NCBI RefSeq assembly: GCF_002142215.1
Contig: NZ_NAST01000005.1
Location: forward strand, 1 to 64,000
DNA: 64,000 nucleotides
Source of the DNA: Gilliamella sp. N-G2
GTDB taxonomy: Bacteria; Pseudomonadota; Gammaproteobacteria; Enterobacterales; Orbaceae
Direction of reading: 5' to 3'
This document shows, piece after piece, positions 35,840 to 45,391 of the stretch (position 1 is the first letter of the stretch; every line of letters begins with the position of its first letter). Under the pieces are notes generated by a model. It did not search any database and was not told where the DNA came from. It saw only the letters and a list, made by a program, of their open reading frames with translations. Both the position numbers and the translations under genes were made by a program.

Positions 35840-36561
35840 TTAGTTATCCATCCTTGTTTATGCAAATAATTTAAAATGAAATCTCGTTGCCCTTTGATAA
35901 TTGTTTCTGCAATTTTATCACTCCAACCATTGGTTTTTTGATTCGTTTGTCGATGACGATAGTACTCGCGCATTTGAGTATCGTATTGTACTAATAATTG
36001 ATGATCTATTGGTTGATAGTGATTTTCAAAAAAAACTAATTGTTTTGGTAATCGTGGTTTAATATCAGGATTTTGGTTAGGATAACCAATACAAAGTCCA
36101 AATAAAGGAAGAACATATTTAGGTAGGGCAAGTAATTCGGTCAGTTTAGCAATATTATTGCGTAAACCTCCAATGTATACCGTACCTAAACCTAATGACT
36201 GCGCTGCAATCACCGCATTTTGAGCCATAAGTGTGGTATCAATACAACCCACTAGAAGTTGCTCGGCTTTTTCAAGTGGAATGGTAGCATCAATTTGAAA
36301 ATGACGGTTAAAATCGGCACAAAACACCCAAAACTCTGGCGCTTGAACGATATGACTCTGATCGCCTGAATAATGAGCTAATTCTGACCTTTTCTCACTA
36401 TCTGTGATTCTTATTATGGTTGCACATTGTAAAAAGTTTGAACTTGGAGCCGATTGTGCCGCCTGAATAATTTCATTAATCTGTTCACTTGTTAATGGTG
36501 TTGATTTATAAGATCGAATTGAACGACGCTGGCAAATTAAATCAATTGTCTTATTTGACAT
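35836..36561 (-). CDS. nfsA: NfsA-type FMN-dependent NAD(P)H nitroreductase
   Basis: 241-residue nitroreductase. The FMN-binding start CQRRSIRSYKSTPLTSEQINEIIQAAQSAPSS, GLGTVYIGGLRNN and GLCIGYPNQNPDIKPRLP resemble the NfsA/flavin reductase P group. AAGGAGCC precedes the ATG. Translationally coupled to the phosphatase downstream and 15 bases after trmB. Possibly quinone or nitro-compound reduction in the cytoplasm. Confidence 0.83.
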   Translation of the reverse strand: MSNKTIDLICQRRSIRSYKSTPLTSEQINEIIQAAQSAPSSNFLQCATIIRITDSEKRSELAHYSGDQSHIVQAPEFWVFCADFNRHFQIDATIPLEKAEQLLVGCIDTTLMAQNAVIAAQSLGLGTVYIGGLRNNIAKLTELLALPKYVLPLFGLCIGYPNQNPDIKPRLPKQLVFFENHYQPIDHQLLVQYDTQMREYYRHRQTNQKTNGWSDKIAETIIKGQRDFILNYLHKQGWITK

Positions 36562-36576
36562 GATGGCTCCTTAATA

Positions 36577-37281
36577 TCACTGTTTTTTTATAAATTGCAT
36601 ATCCCAAACACCATGTCCCAGATTTTGACCGCGTTTTTCGAATTTGGTAATAGGGCGATCTTCAGGTCTCGGAATATAGTCATTAGTAGCAGATAAATTT
36701 TTAAATCCTTCCGCTTGATTTAATATTTCAAGCATATGCTCTGCATAGTGTTGCCAATCGGTAGCTAAATGTAAAATACCATCAGTCTTTAATTTTCTAT
36801 GAATTAAAGCAACAAAATTAGGTTGAATGATTCGACGTTTATTGTGTCTTGCTTTATGCCATGGATCGGGGAAGAAAATTTGCACCTTATCTAATGAGTT
36901 ATCTGGTATCATGTTTTCTAACACTTCAACGGCATCATGACACATAACTTTTAAATTAGATAATTGATTTTCCTCAATTGCCATTAAACAAGCACCAACG
37001 CCCGGTTTATGGACTTCAATACCTAAAAAATTCTTGGCAGGGGCATTTTTTGCCATTTCAATTAATGAAGCACCCATGCCAAAACCGATTTCAAACACCA
37101 CCGGTTTATTATCTTTAAAAACAATTGGTGAGGTAGCATTGTATTCAACACCATAGATAGGCCATAAATGAGTTAAAGCCTGTTGTTGCCCTTTAGTTAA
37201 GCGACCTTGTCGTAATACAAAACTACGTATTGTTCGTTTAGATTCAGTCTGTAGATTATTGGTTTTTAATTGTTCACTCAT
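36577..37281 (-). CDS. trmB: tRNA (guanine-46-N7)-methyltransferase TrmB
   Basis: About 234 residues with [22 protein letters not shown]-binding [40 protein letters not shown] and [15 protein letters not shown], all diagnostic. The ATG at 37281 gives a length near E. coli TrmB (239). An in-frame TTG 90 bases upstream would add an unrelated leader and is rejected. First gene of trmB-nfsA-phosphatase. Confidence 0.93.
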   Translation of the reverse strand: MSEQLKTNNLQTESKRTIRSFVLRQGRLTKGQQQALTHLWPIYGVEYNATSPIVFKDNKPVVFEIGFGMGASLIEMAKNAPAKNFLGIEVHKPGVGACLMAIEENQLSNLKVMCHDAVEVLENMIPDNSLDKVQIFFPDPWHKARHNKRRIIQPNFVALIHRKLKTDGILHLATDWQHYAEHMLEILNQAEGFKNLSATNDYIPRPEDRPITKFEKRGQNLGHGVWDMQFIKKQ

Positions 37282-37508
37282 TGTGTATCTGCTGTTATTG
37301 TTAAATAGTTTATCAAGGTAATTGTTTACCTTTGTTGTACAGTAGTTTAACCGATTTTTAATCCACTTCAAAAAACATCTTGTTAACTTATTTTTCTATA
37401 TATAATTGTGACAGATATAAAATATTTGTAAGAATTTTTTATAATCTGGTTGAGCATAATCTGTAAATGATTATATAATTGTGATCCCGATTTAACCGAT
37501 TACGTTTT

Positions 37509-37526
37509 ATGTAATCATGATTACAT
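37509..37526. promoter_or_regulatory. Perfect 18-bp palindrome upstream of prs
   Basis: ATGTAATCATGATTACAT is exactly self-complementary and ends 15 bases before the GTG start of prs. It does not match the PurR operator that controls prs in E. coli. It could be a repressor operator or form an RNA hairpin next to the ribosome-binding site. Confidence 0.5.
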
Positions 37527-37541
37527 GCTTGAGGATTTCTC

Positions 37542-38489
37542 GTGCCTGATATGAAGCTTTTTGCTGGTAACGCCACACCCGAACTAGCAAAACGTATAGC
37601 TAATCGTCTTTATACTTCCCTTGGTGATATTATTGTTAGCCGTTTTAGTGACGGTGAAGTCAATGTCCAAATTAATGAAAATGTCCGTGGTGAAGATGTT
37701 TTTATTATCCAATCAACTTGTGCGCCTACCAATGACAATTTAATGGAATTATTAGTAATGATTGATGCAATGCGTCGAGCATCTGCTGGTCGTATTACTG
37801 CTGTTATTCCTTATTTTGGGTATGCAAGGCAAGATCGCCGTGTGCGTTCTGCGCGTGTTCCTATCACAGCTAAAGTTGTTGCTGATTTTTTATCAACTGT
37901 TGGTGTTGATAGGGTTTTAACTGTAGATCTTCATGCTGAACAGATTCAAGGTTTTTTTGATGTACCTGTTGATAATGTATTTGGTAGCCCTGTCATTTTA
38001 GAAGATATGTTACAACGTGATTTTGAACGTCCAATAGTGGTATCTCCAGATATTGGTGGAGTTGTTCGTGCTCGTGCGATTGCCAAACTTTTAAATGATA
38101 TTGACATGGCCATTATCGATAAACGTCGTCAACGTGCTAATGAAGCAGAGGTAATGAATATTATTGGTGATGTTTCTGATAGAGATTGTATTTTAGTTGA
38201 TGACATGATTGATACTGCGGGAACACTTTGTAAAGCAGCTGATGCATTAAAAGCTCGCGGAGCAAAACGTGTCTTCGCTTATGCAACTCATCCAATTTTT
38301 TCAGGAAAAGCCATAAGTAATATTAAAAACTCTGCCATTGATGAAATTGTAGTTTGTGACACAATTCCATTGACAGCAGAAGTTAAAGCATTGAAGAATG
38401 TGCGTCAGCTTACATTATCAGGTATGCTTGCTGAAGCAATTCGACGTATTAGCAACGAAGAATCGATTTCTGCAATGTTCCATCAATAA
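37542..38489 (+). CDS. prs: Ribose-phosphate pyrophosphokinase (PRPP synthetase)
   Basis: 315 residues, colinear with E. coli Prs from [16 protein letters not shown] to [13 protein letters not shown]. The PRPP-binding loop is [17 protein letters not shown], and the ATP site includes [16 protein letters not shown]. The GTG start at 37542 is supported by GAGGA upstream and by the family N-terminus MPDMKLF. Makes PRPP for nucleotide, His and Trp synthesis. Ends in a strong terminator. Confidence 0.97.
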   Translation: MPDMKLFAGNATPELAKRIANRLYTSLGDIIVSRFSDGEVNVQINENVRGEDVFIIQSTCAPTNDNLMELLVMIDAMRRASAGRITAVIPYFGYARQDRRVRSARVPITAKVVADFLSTVGVDRVLTVDLHAEQIQGFFDVPVDNVFGSPVILEDMLQRDFERPIVVSPDIGGVVRARAIAKLLNDIDMAIIDKRRQRANEAEVMNIIGDVSDRDCILVDDMIDTAGTLCKAADALKARGAKRVFAYATHPIFSGKAISNIKNSAIDEIVVCDTIPLTAEVKALKNVRQLTLSGMLAEAIRRISNEESISAMFHQ

Positions 38490-38507
38490 TCTTTTCAACT
38501 GATAGAT

Positions 38508-38529
38508 AGCCCCTTATAGGGGCTTTTTT
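38508..38529 (+). terminator. Rho-independent terminator after prs
   Basis: AGCCCC-TTATA-GGGGCT followed by six Ts in total, nineteen bases after the prs stop codon. Classical form. Confidence 0.9.
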
Positions 38530-38557
38530 GCTATTGATAATTAACGATTAAACTATT

Positions 38558-39142
38558 ATGACAACAATCAAACTTATTGTAGGTTTAGCAAATCCCGGTA
38601 ACGAATATGCTGCAACTCGCCATAATGCTGGTGCTTGGTATGTTGATCTTCTTGCTGAACGTTATAATCAACCATTAAAAAATGATCCTAAATTTTTTGG
38701 ATACACTGCCCGAATTAATCTTAATGGTCATGAAGTCCGTTTGCTAGTACCAACAACCTTTATGAATTTAAGTGGAAAAGCGGTTCAAGTAATGGCATCT
38801 TTTTATCAAATTCAACCTGATGAGATATTAGTTGCTCATGATGAGTTAGATCTTAATCCCGGTATTGCTAAATTGAAATTTGGCGGTAGTCATGGTGGTC
38901 ATAATGGCTTGAAAGACATTGCCAGTAAACTTGGCAATAATCTGAATTTTTATCGACTAAGAATTGGAATTGGCCATCCAGGTGATAAAAATAAAGTAGT
39001 CGGTTATGTATTAAATAAACCATCTAAACCTGAACAAGAGTTAATTGATAAAGCTATTGATGAATCAGTATATTGTACCAATATTCTATTAACGGATGGT
39101 ATAGAAAGTGCGATGAATCGTCTGCACTCATTCAAAGTTTAA
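38558..39142 (+). CDS. pth: Peptidyl-tRNA hydrolase Pth
   Basis: 194-residue enzyme that recycles peptidyl-tRNA. The catalytic His is in [16 protein letters not shown], and the conserved Asp in [23 protein letters not shown] and [11 protein letters not shown] complete the pattern. Position after prs is seen in many gammaproteobacteria (prs-pth). Confidence 0.96.
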   Translation: MTTIKLIVGLANPGNEYAATRHNAGAWYVDLLAERYNQPLKNDPKFFGYTARINLNGHEVRLLVPTTFMNLSGKAVQVMASFYQIQPDEILVAHDELDLNPGIAKLKFGGSHGGHNGLKDIASKLGNNLNFYRLRIGIGHPGDKNKVVGYVLNKPSKPEQELIDKAIDESVYCTNILLTDGIESAMNRLHSFKV

Positions 39143-39181
39143 ACTTGCTAAAAATAGCCAGTCCCGTAATAAACTAAACAT

Positions 39182-39209
39182 AAAAAATCCACCTGATGAA
39201 CAGGTGGAT
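39182..39209 (-). terminator. Rho-independent terminator of the DUF3597 gene
   Basis: On the minus strand ATCCACCTG-TTCAT-CAGGTGGAT is followed by T6. It is 23 bases downstream of the DUF3597 stop codon and may also stop pth transcripts on the opposite strand less efficiently. Confidence 0.85.
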
Positions 39210-39232
39210 GACAAATCACGTATCCATTCAGA

Positions 39233-39685
39233 CTAAGAAAATAAGTGAGAAACGTTACCACCTTTCTCTGCAATTTTTTTCAATACTTCTTTGATTAACC
39301 ATGTATTCATTGCGGCGGTATCGTCTGTGTTACCAGTATAATTAAGTTCAGTTGCTAATTTTTTGCGTGCATCTAAACTGTTATCAATACCTAATAATTT
39401 TAATAAATCAACAATTGAGGTTTTCCAATTAAGTTTTTCAGGAAATTTTTTAGCCAAATTATCCAAAATTGACATTACGTCGACTTGAGAAATAGGCGTT
39501 TTGTTTTCTGAGGAATTTTGTTGATTTTGATCGGAATTACTGTTATTTCCAGTATTGTTAGAAGTTTTGTCTTTAACGGTGTCAGTAATTTTATCAACTT
39601 GCTCTTTCACCGCATCTTTTGCATGACCTACAGCTGCCTGTGCGCTTGGAAATATTTTAGAAAAAATATTATTTAAGATACCCAT
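39233..39685 (-). CDS. DUF3597 family protein
   Basis: 150 residues: N-terminal MGILNNIFSKIFP, a low-complexity N/S/Q/T-rich linker (about 40-65), then the conserved DUF3597 domain (VDVMSILDNLAKKFPEKLNWKTSIVDLLKLLGIDNSLDARKKLATELNYTG through AMNTWLIKEVLKKIAEKGG). AAGGGGTG before the ATG at 39685 fixes the start; a 48-residue longer reading is rejected. The function of this family is unknown. A CRP site and TATAAT lie upstream. Confidence 0.85.
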   Translation of the reverse strand: MGILNNIFSKIFPSAQAAVGHAKDAVKEQVDKITDTVKDKTSNNTGNNSNSDQNQQNSSENKTPISQVDVMSILDNLAKKFPEKLNWKTSIVDLLKLLGIDNSLDARKKLATELNYTGNTDDTAAMNTWLIKEVLKKIAEKGGNVSHLFS

Positions 39686-39854
39686 TTTACACCCCTTATG
39701 TTTAAACTGCTTATTAAAAAACTGCTTAACGATACAGATGTAGAAAATATCCGTTAAAGTATAGCGGTTAAATATACATAGTGTCAAAACATCAATTATC
39801 CAATAGCATTTTTTGTAATTTTGAAGCAAATCGAATTTCTAATTTTCAATATTT

Positions 39855-39893
39855 ATTATACCAATTGCATTGATTTTTGTGATCTATATCACA
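39855..39893 (-). promoter_or_regulatory. CRP site plus -10 element upstream of the DUF3597 gene
   Basis: TGTGATCTATATCACA (39878-39893) is a perfect CRP palindrome. On the minus strand a perfect TATAAT occupies 39855-39860, giving a start point near 39845-39848 with the CRP centre about 38-41 bases upstream, close to class II spacing. The resulting leader to the DUF3597 ATG is about 160 bases. The rest of the 478-base gap shows only the uxuA terminator. Confidence 0.65.
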
Positions 39894-40071
39894 CTTTTAA
39901 TTAATATTGGAATACTGAAAACGAAATTAATAGTAGTATTTGGTTCAACCAATTCTTATAACACTATCTACTTAATAAAGCTAGATAATAAAAGTAATTT
40001 ACATATGAAAAATTTAACCATCCAAAATTAATTATTTATAGAAACACATCCTAACTATAAATATATAAGAT

Positions 40072-40098
40072 AAAATAGCGTGTATATCACGCTATTTT
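40072..40098. terminator. Bidirectional hairpin downstream of uxuA
   Basis: AAAATAGCGTG-TATAT-CACGCTATTTT, an 11-bp stem with A/T tails on both sides. On the minus strand it lies 66 bases after the uxuA stop codon. Confidence 0.75.
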
Positions 40099-40163
40099 TA
40101 TTTATAAATTAAGGAAATAAAAAAGCCCATTATTATGTTTTTTTAAGTAAAGATAATTGAATT

Positions 40164-41345
40164 TTAGACAAAAAATGCACGTCTGATTGCATATTCAACG
40201 CCACGAATTTCTGCTAAACCTCTTAATCGTCCTATCGCAGAATAACCAGGATTGGTTTTCTTTTTGAGATCGTCAAGCATTTGATGACCGTGATCAGGAC
40301 GAACTGGTATTAAACGTTTAATTCCTGCTTTTTTACGTCGTTCTTCTTCAGCAATAAGTACTTTAATCACACCATACATGTCAACATCACCAGCTAAATG
40401 ATCGCCTTCATGGAAAGATAATGGATTGTCTTCACGCACAGTTGCACGTAGATGAATAAAATGAATTCGATCAGAAAATTTTTCAGCCATCGTAACTAAA
40501 TCATTATCAGTACGAACTCCATAAGAACCAGTACAGAAACAGAATCCGTTATGGATACTATCAACAGTCTCTTTTATCCATTGCATATCTTCGATAGTTG
40601 AGACAATACGAGGTAAACCTAAAATAGGTCTTGGAGGATCATCAGGGTGAACTGTTAAAACTACCCCAACTTCTTCTGCTACAGGAACGATAGCTTTTAA
40701 GAAATAAGCATAGTTTTCGCGTAATTTAGCTTTATCAATACTATCATAAGTTGCAAGATGTGCTCGAAACTGATCAAGTGAATAACCTTCTTCAGCTCCA
40801 GGTAAACCGGCAATAATGTTTGCTACCAGTTTATCTTTATCTGATTGTGTCATTTGTTCTAAGTAAGTTTTTGCTAAAAGGATGTCTTCTTGACTATAAT
40901 CTTTTTCGGCATTAGGTCGTTGTAAAATATGAATATCAAATGCTGCAAAAGCAACTTGATCAAAACGTAGTGCTTTTGAACCGTCAGGTAATTGGTAGCC
41001 CAAATCAGTACGCGTCCAGTCTAACACCGGCATAAAATTGTAACAAACTGTATCTATACCACAAGCGGCTAAATTACGAATCGATTGTTGATAATTGGCA
41101 ATATGTTTTTCTACATTGCCAGTATGGGTTTTAATTTCTTCATGAACAGGAATGCTCTCAACTACAGACCAAGTAAGACCCTTATCAACAATTATTTTTT
41201 TTCGTTTCTGAATTTCATTAATTGTCCATACTTCACCATTTGGTATATGGTGTAAAGCTGTAACAATTCCTGTTGCTCCTGCTTGTCTGATATCGTCCAA
41301 TGATACTGGATCATTAGGTCCAAACCAACGCATTGTTTGTTCCAT
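40164..41345 (-). CDS. uxuA: D-mannonate dehydratase UxuA
   Basis: 393-residue metal-dependent dehydratase that converts mannonate to 2-keto-3-deoxygluconate in the glucuronate branch. Recognised from [31 protein letters not shown] at the start, [36 protein letters not shown] and [13 protein letters not shown] near the end. TTAAGGAGAC precedes the ATG. It is downstream of uxuR on the same strand and divergent from uxuB. Confidence 0.95.
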   Translation of the reverse strand: MEQTMRWFGPNDPVSLDDIRQAGATGIVTALHHIPNGEVWTINEIQKRKKIIVDKGLTWSVVESIPVHEEIKTHTGNVEKHIANYQQSIRNLAACGIDTVCYNFMPVLDWTRTDLGYQLPDGSKALRFDQVAFAAFDIHILQRPNAEKDYSQEDILLAKTYLEQMTQSDKDKLVANIIAGLPGAEEGYSLDQFRAHLATYDSIDKAKLRENYAYFLKAIVPVAEEVGVVLTVHPDDPPRPILGLPRIVSTIEDMQWIKETVDSIHNGFCFCTGSYGVRTDNDLVTMAEKFSDRIHFIHLRATVREDNPLSFHEGDHLAGDVDMYGVIKVLIAEEERRKKAGIKRLIPVRPDHGHQMLDDLKKKTNPGYSAIGRLRGLAEIRGVEYAIRRAFFV

Positions 41346-41364
41346 TTAAAGTCTCCTTAATGAT

Positions 41365-41396
41365 TCTTCATTTAATCAATTTTTCTAAAATGAAGA
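41365..41396. repeat. Intercistronic hairpin between uxuR and uxuA
   Basis: TCTTCATTT (41365-41373) and AAATGAAGA (41388-41396) form a 9-bp stem with a 14-base loop. No T-run follows, so read-through from uxuR into uxuA is possible. Confidence 0.45.
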
Positions 41397-41419
41397 TCCA
41401 TAAACAATGCATATTTTAT

Positions 41420-42181
41420 CTATTGATTGACAATAGTGACTGGAATAGAGTCAAATAAATAACCATCAAAATTTGGATCTTCACTGTCAGAAACGGTCAT
41501 TAATGTCTGTTTAACATTTTCTAAATGCTGCCACATGGCATGCCGTGCAGCTATTGCATTTTTTAATTGTAAAGCTTGTAAAATTTTTTCATGATCATAT
41601 AGCCATTTTTTTCTATAACTGTGATCGGTTATTCTACTTTGCAGTTTATCCCACATTTTACTTGAAGAACGTTTGTACCATAGGTCTTCTAATATACGTT
41701 CTAAAATTGAATTTTTTGTAGCTCGAGCTATTGTTATATGAAACATCTCGTCAGCGGTGTAATCATATAGTTTATTTTGTTCTAACGTGTGCCGTTCTTT
41801 TTTCAATATTGCTCTTAATTCAATGATATCTGATTTTACAATTTGTGAGGCAGCAAAAGCGGCAATATTACTCTCAATTAATTGCCTTGCTTGTAATAAT
41901 TCAAATGGACCAAAATCATCTTCTTCAATCTTTCTATTTTTTTCGGATAAGACTTCTTCTGGATAATTAATCACATAAACACCAGAACCTTTTTTTACTT
42001 CTATTAAATTTTCAAGCTCTAACATAATTAATGCTTCACGAACTACTGTTCTGCTTACACTAAATGTTTCAGCTATATCTCTCTCTGGTGGAAGCCTATC
42101 ACCAATTTTATAGATCCCATTTTTTAATAATAATTTTAATTCATTACCAATTCCTTGGTAAAGACGATTAGCACTTGGCAT
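41420..42181 (-). CDS. uxuR: GntR/FadR-family repressor UxuR
   Basis: 253 residues: winged helix (GDRLPPERDIAETFSVSRTVVREALIMLELENLIEVKKGSGVYVI) and FCD domain ([34 protein letters not shown]). The C-terminus DPNFDGYLFDSIPV matches remembered E. coli UxuR better than ExuR. Controls glucuronate genes with fructuronate as effector. A consensus UxuR operator stands in the divergent region at 42285-42298. AAGGATTTT precedes the ATG. Paralogue of exuR at 246-1016. Confidence 0.88.
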   Translation of the reverse strand: MPSANRLYQGIGNELKLLLKNGIYKIGDRLPPERDIAETFSVSRTVVREALIMLELENLIEVKKGSGVYVINYPEEVLSEKNRKIEEDDFGPFELLQARQLIESNIAAFAASQIVKSDIIELRAILKKERHTLEQNKLYDYTADEMFHITIARATKNSILERILEDLWYKRSSSKMWDKLQSRITDHSYRKKWLYDHEKILQALQLKNAIAARHAMWQHLENVKQTLMTVSDSEDPNFDGYLFDSIPVTIVNQ

Positions 42182-42282
42182 TGTTTAAAATCCTTATAAA
42201 ACTTACTTATTCAATTAAGACAATTATACGCTAATAATCATAAGCTCTCTAATCCAATTATCTAGAAATTATTAAAGATGTT

Positions 42283-42300
42283 AAATTGGTTTACCAATAA
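42283..42300. promoter_or_regulatory. UxuR/ExuR operator
   Basis: AAATTGGTTTACCAATAA contains ATTGGT-N2-ACCAAT, the known UxuR/ExuR box form of enterobacteria. It lies between the divergent uxuR-uxuA and uxuB-uxaC-exuT transcripts. Confidence 0.8.
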
Positions 42301-42354
42301 ATCAGATATATTGTAAATATATTTTGTAAACGCTCTATAAAATAAACCGAAAAA

Positions 42355-42370
42355 TGTGACTTAAATCACA
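42355..42370. promoter_or_regulatory. Perfect CRP palindrome upstream of uxuB
   Basis: TGTGACTTAAATCACA matches the consensus exactly. A TATTAT at 42396-42401 would place the start point near 42408 with CRP at a class II position. That makes an ATG at 42408 essentially leaderless and argues for a downstream uxuB start. Confidence 0.78.
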
Positions 42371-42458
42371 AAAATAAAAAAATAAAGGTGAAAAATATTA
42401 TTATTAAATGAAAATATATTACACCAATAATCTAAACAAGTTAATTATGGTCTATAAA

Positions 42459-43928
42459 ATGCTTGATTTATTAAATACACCACAATCAATTAAAAATATA
42501 CCTACATACGATAGAGAGAAAATGAAAGCTCGTATTGTTCATATCGGTTTCGGAGCCTTTCATAGAGCACATCAGGCATTATTTACTGATCGTTTATTAA
42601 ATAAAGGAAATAGTAATTGGGCTATTTGTGAAGTGAATATTGTTGGAGGTGAGGAATTAATCAATGATATTCGCAAACAAGATCATCTCTATACAGTATT
42701 AGAAAAAGGGGCAACATCTAAACAAGCCTATATTATAGGTAGTGTTAAAGAGTCTTTGTTAGCTCCAACTGATGGTATTGAAACAATTTTAGAAAAAATG
42801 ACTGACCCGGTTGTGGAAATTGTTTCGTTAACAGTAACAGAAAAAGGTTATTGTATGTTGCCTGGAGGGACGGGATTGGATTTGAATAATGAATTAATCA
42901 AAGCCGATTTAGCTTCACCGAATAAACCTATGTCAGCGCCGGGTGTTATTGTTGAAGCATTACATAGAAGAATGCAACAAGGTTTAAAATCATTCACTGC
43001 TTTATCCTGTGATAACATGCCAGAAAACGGTTTAGTATTGCGGAAAGCTATTTTAGATTTAGCTAATGCCCGTGATCCTGAACTAGCAAAATGGATTGAA
43101 ACCAATACCACTTTCCCATGTACGATGGTTGACCGTATTGTTCCTGCCGCAACTTCTGAAACCCTAAAAGAAATTCAAGAAGAATTAGGTGGAATGTTTG
43201 ATCCTTGTGGTATTGCTTGTGAGCCATTCATTCAATGGGTTATTGAGGATAATTTTGTGACTGCTCGCCCAGATTGGAATGAAGTTGGTGCTGAATTTGT
43301 TGATAATGTTGTTCCATATGAAGAAATGAAACTTCGAATGTTAAATGGAAGCCATTCATTCTTAGCTTATTTAGGTTATTTAGCTGGTTATGAGCATATT
43401 AATGATTGTATTAATGACGAAAATTATAAAAAAGCTACTTTATCATTAATGCTGCAACAACAGGCACCAACTTTAAATGTTCCTTCGCACGTTAATTTAC
43501 AACAATATGCTGAAAAACTTATTGAAAGATTTAGTAATCCATCACTAAAACATCGAACATGGCAAATAGCCATGGATGGAACGCAAAAACTACCACAACG
43601 TTTGCTTGATTCAATTCGTTGGCATATCACTCATAATTCTGATTTTTCTTTACTTGCTTTAGGTGTGGCTGGCTGGATGCGTTATGTTGGTGGTACAGAT
43701 GATCATAAACAAATAATCGATGTTCGTGACCCAATGGTGGATGAGTTAAAAAAACTAGTAATCGCCAGTGATGATGGTATTGAGCGAGTTAATGCTTTAT
43801 TAACTTTAGACGCTGTTTTTGGAGCTGATCTACCAAATAATTCATTATTTAAAGATAATGTAACCAAACATTATCTTTGTTTAATGGAGAAAGGTGCAAA
43901 ACAAACTATTCAGGATTTATTTTTTTAA
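42459..43928 (+). CDS. uxuB: Fructuronate reductase (D-mannonate oxidoreductase) UxuB
   Basis: Reduces fructuronate to mannonate. Mannitol-dehydrogenase-family protein with RIVHIGFGAFHRAHQALFTD at the N-terminus, CTMVDRIVPAATSETL, and catalytic KLRMLNGSHSFLAYLGYLAG. Starting at 42459 gives 489 residues and aligns with E. coli UxuB (486). In-frame ATGs at 42408 and 42447 exist, but the first coincides with the predicted transcription start. Heads the uxuB-uxaC-exuT operon. Confidence 0.92.
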   Translation: MLDLLNTPQSIKNIPTYDREKMKARIVHIGFGAFHRAHQALFTDRLLNKGNSNWAICEVNIVGGEELINDIRKQDHLYTVLEKGATSKQAYIIGSVKESLLAPTDGIETILEKMTDPVVEIVSLTVTEKGYCMLPGGTGLDLNNELIKADLASPNKPMSAPGVIVEALHRRMQQGLKSFTALSCDNMPENGLVLRKAILDLANARDPELAKWIETNTTFPCTMVDRIVPAATSETLKEIQEELGGMFDPCGIACEPFIQWVIEDNFVTARPDWNEVGAEFVDNVVPYEEMKLRMLNGSHSFLAYLGYLAGYEHINDCINDENYKKATLSLMLQQQAPTLNVPSHVNLQQYAEKLIERFSNPSLKHRTWQIAMDGTQKLPQRLLDSIRWHITHNSDFSLLALGVAGWMRYVGGTDDHKQIIDVRDPMVDELKKLVIASDDGIERVNALLTLDAVFGADLPNNSLFKDNVTKHYLCLMEKGAKQTIQDLFF

Positions 43929-43943
43929 ATTGGACTTTAGAGT

Positions 43944-45350
43944 ATGAAAAATTTTTTAGATGATAACTTTTTGTTACAAACTGATGCAGCACAAAAGCTT
44001 TATTTTGATTATGCTAAAGATCAACCTATATATGATTATCATTGCCATTTACCACCAAAAGATATCGCTGAGAATAAAAATTTTGGTAATTTAACTGAAA
44101 TTTGGTTAGCCGGTGACCATTATAAATGGCGAGTATTGCGAACTGCTGGTGTTGATGAAAAATTTATAACCGGAACCGCATCTGATTATGAAAAATATCT
44201 TACATGGGCAAAAGTTGTTCCTTTAACACTAGGAAACCCTATTTATCATTGGACTCATTTAGAGTTAAAGAGACCATTTGGTATAAAAAATATTATTCTT
44301 AATGAAAAAACAGCTGATCAAATATGGGCTGAAGCTAATGCTAAATTAGCAACAGCTGAGTTTTCTACTCGTGGTATTTTAACTCAAATGAATGTTAAAG
44401 CCGTTGGTACTACTGATGATCCTATCGATTCACTTGAATATCATAAGCAAATTGCATTAGATACCTCATTTTTGACTAAAGTAAGGCCTAGTTGGCGACC
44501 AGATAAAGTCTTCAAAATAGAATTGGCTGGTTTTGCTGATTATATTACTGAATTAGGCAAAGTTACGGATATCGAAATTAATAATTTTGACAAACTACTT
44601 TGTGCATTAACAAAACGCTTAGATCATTTTCAACAGCATGGCTGTGAAGCATCAGATCATGGTATTGAAATTTTACGTTATGCAGACATTCCTAGCGAAA
44701 AACAGCTTAATCAAATAATAACAAAACGCCTTGCTAATCAATCCCTTTCTGAATTAGAAATTGCTCAATTTAGTACTGCGGTACTGGTTTGGTTAGGTAA
44801 ACAATATCATAAACGCAATTGGGTAATGCAATTACACTTAGGTGCGCTACGTAATAATAATCAAAGAATGTTTAAATTACTTGGCCCTGATGCTGGATTT
44901 GATTCGATTGGCGATAGAACAATTGCCGAACCACTCTCTTCATTATTAGGTATTTTAGACCTAACTGACGAATTACCGAAGACTATTTTATATTGCCTAA
45001 ACCCTCGTGACAACGAAGTGTTAGCTACTATGGCTGGCAACTTTCAAGGTTCAGGCATTGCAGGAAAAATTCAATTTGGATCTGGTTGGTGGTTCAATGA
45101 CCAGAAAGATGGCATGGAACGCCAAATTATGCAACTTTCTCAAATGGGATTATTAAGTCAATTTGTTGGTATGTTAACTGATTCTCGTAGTTTCTTATCC
45201 TTTACCAGACATGAATATTTTAGGCGAATCCTTTGCAATATGGTGGGACATTGGATGGAAAATGGCGAAATTCCTGCTGATTTTGATTTAGTTGGCAATA
45301 TGATTAGAAATATTTGTTTTAACAATGCAAGCCATTATTTTTCTAAATAG
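43944..45350 (+). CDS. uxaC: Uronate isomerase UxaC, second copy (glucuronate locus)
   Basis: 468 residues, clearly homologous over its whole length to UxaC at 1280-2692 (shared [48 protein letters not shown]). Both keep the metal-binding HxH. The copy lies 15 bases after uxuB and before exuT, so it probably serves glucuronate while the other serves galacturonate. Duplication with regulatory separation is inferred. Confidence 0.94.
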   Translation: MKNFLDDNFLLQTDAAQKLYFDYAKDQPIYDYHCHLPPKDIAENKNFGNLTEIWLAGDHYKWRVLRTAGVDEKFITGTASDYEKYLTWAKVVPLTLGNPIYHWTHLELKRPFGIKNIILNEKTADQIWAEANAKLATAEFSTRGILTQMNVKAVGTTDDPIDSLEYHKQIALDTSFLTKVRPSWRPDKVFKIELAGFADYITELGKVTDIEINNFDKLLCALTKRLDHFQQHGCEASDHGIEILRYADIPSEKQLNQIITKRLANQSLSELEIAQFSTAVLVWLGKQYHKRNWVMQLHLGALRNNNQRMFKLLGPDAGFDSIGDRTIAEPLSSLLGILDLTDELPKTILYCLNPRDNEVLATMAGNFQGSGIAGKIQFGSGWWFNDQKDGMERQIMQLSQMGLLSQFVGMLTDSRSFLSFTRHEYFRRILCNMVGHWMENGEIPADFDLVGNMIRNICFNNASHYFSK

Positions 45351-45391
45351 CAATAATTCAAATTAACATTAAATAGGATGAAGGAAATAAA

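Noticed and set aside
37282-37371. 30-residue N-terminal extension of TrmB from a TTG codon
   Set aside because: The extra residues do not resemble TrmB, and ATG at 37281 gives the normal length.
39686-39829. 48-residue N-terminal extension of the DUF3597 protein
   Set aside because: A strong AAGGGGTG site precedes the ATG at 39685 and the family starts with MGI; the extension has no such support.
39900-40100. Possible plus-strand small RNA between the CRP site and the uxuA terminator
   Set aside because: The CRP site and terminator-like hairpin would frame a transcript, but no well-spaced plus-strand -10 is visible, while a perfect TATAAT faces the DUF3597 gene. The hairpin is explained by uxuA.
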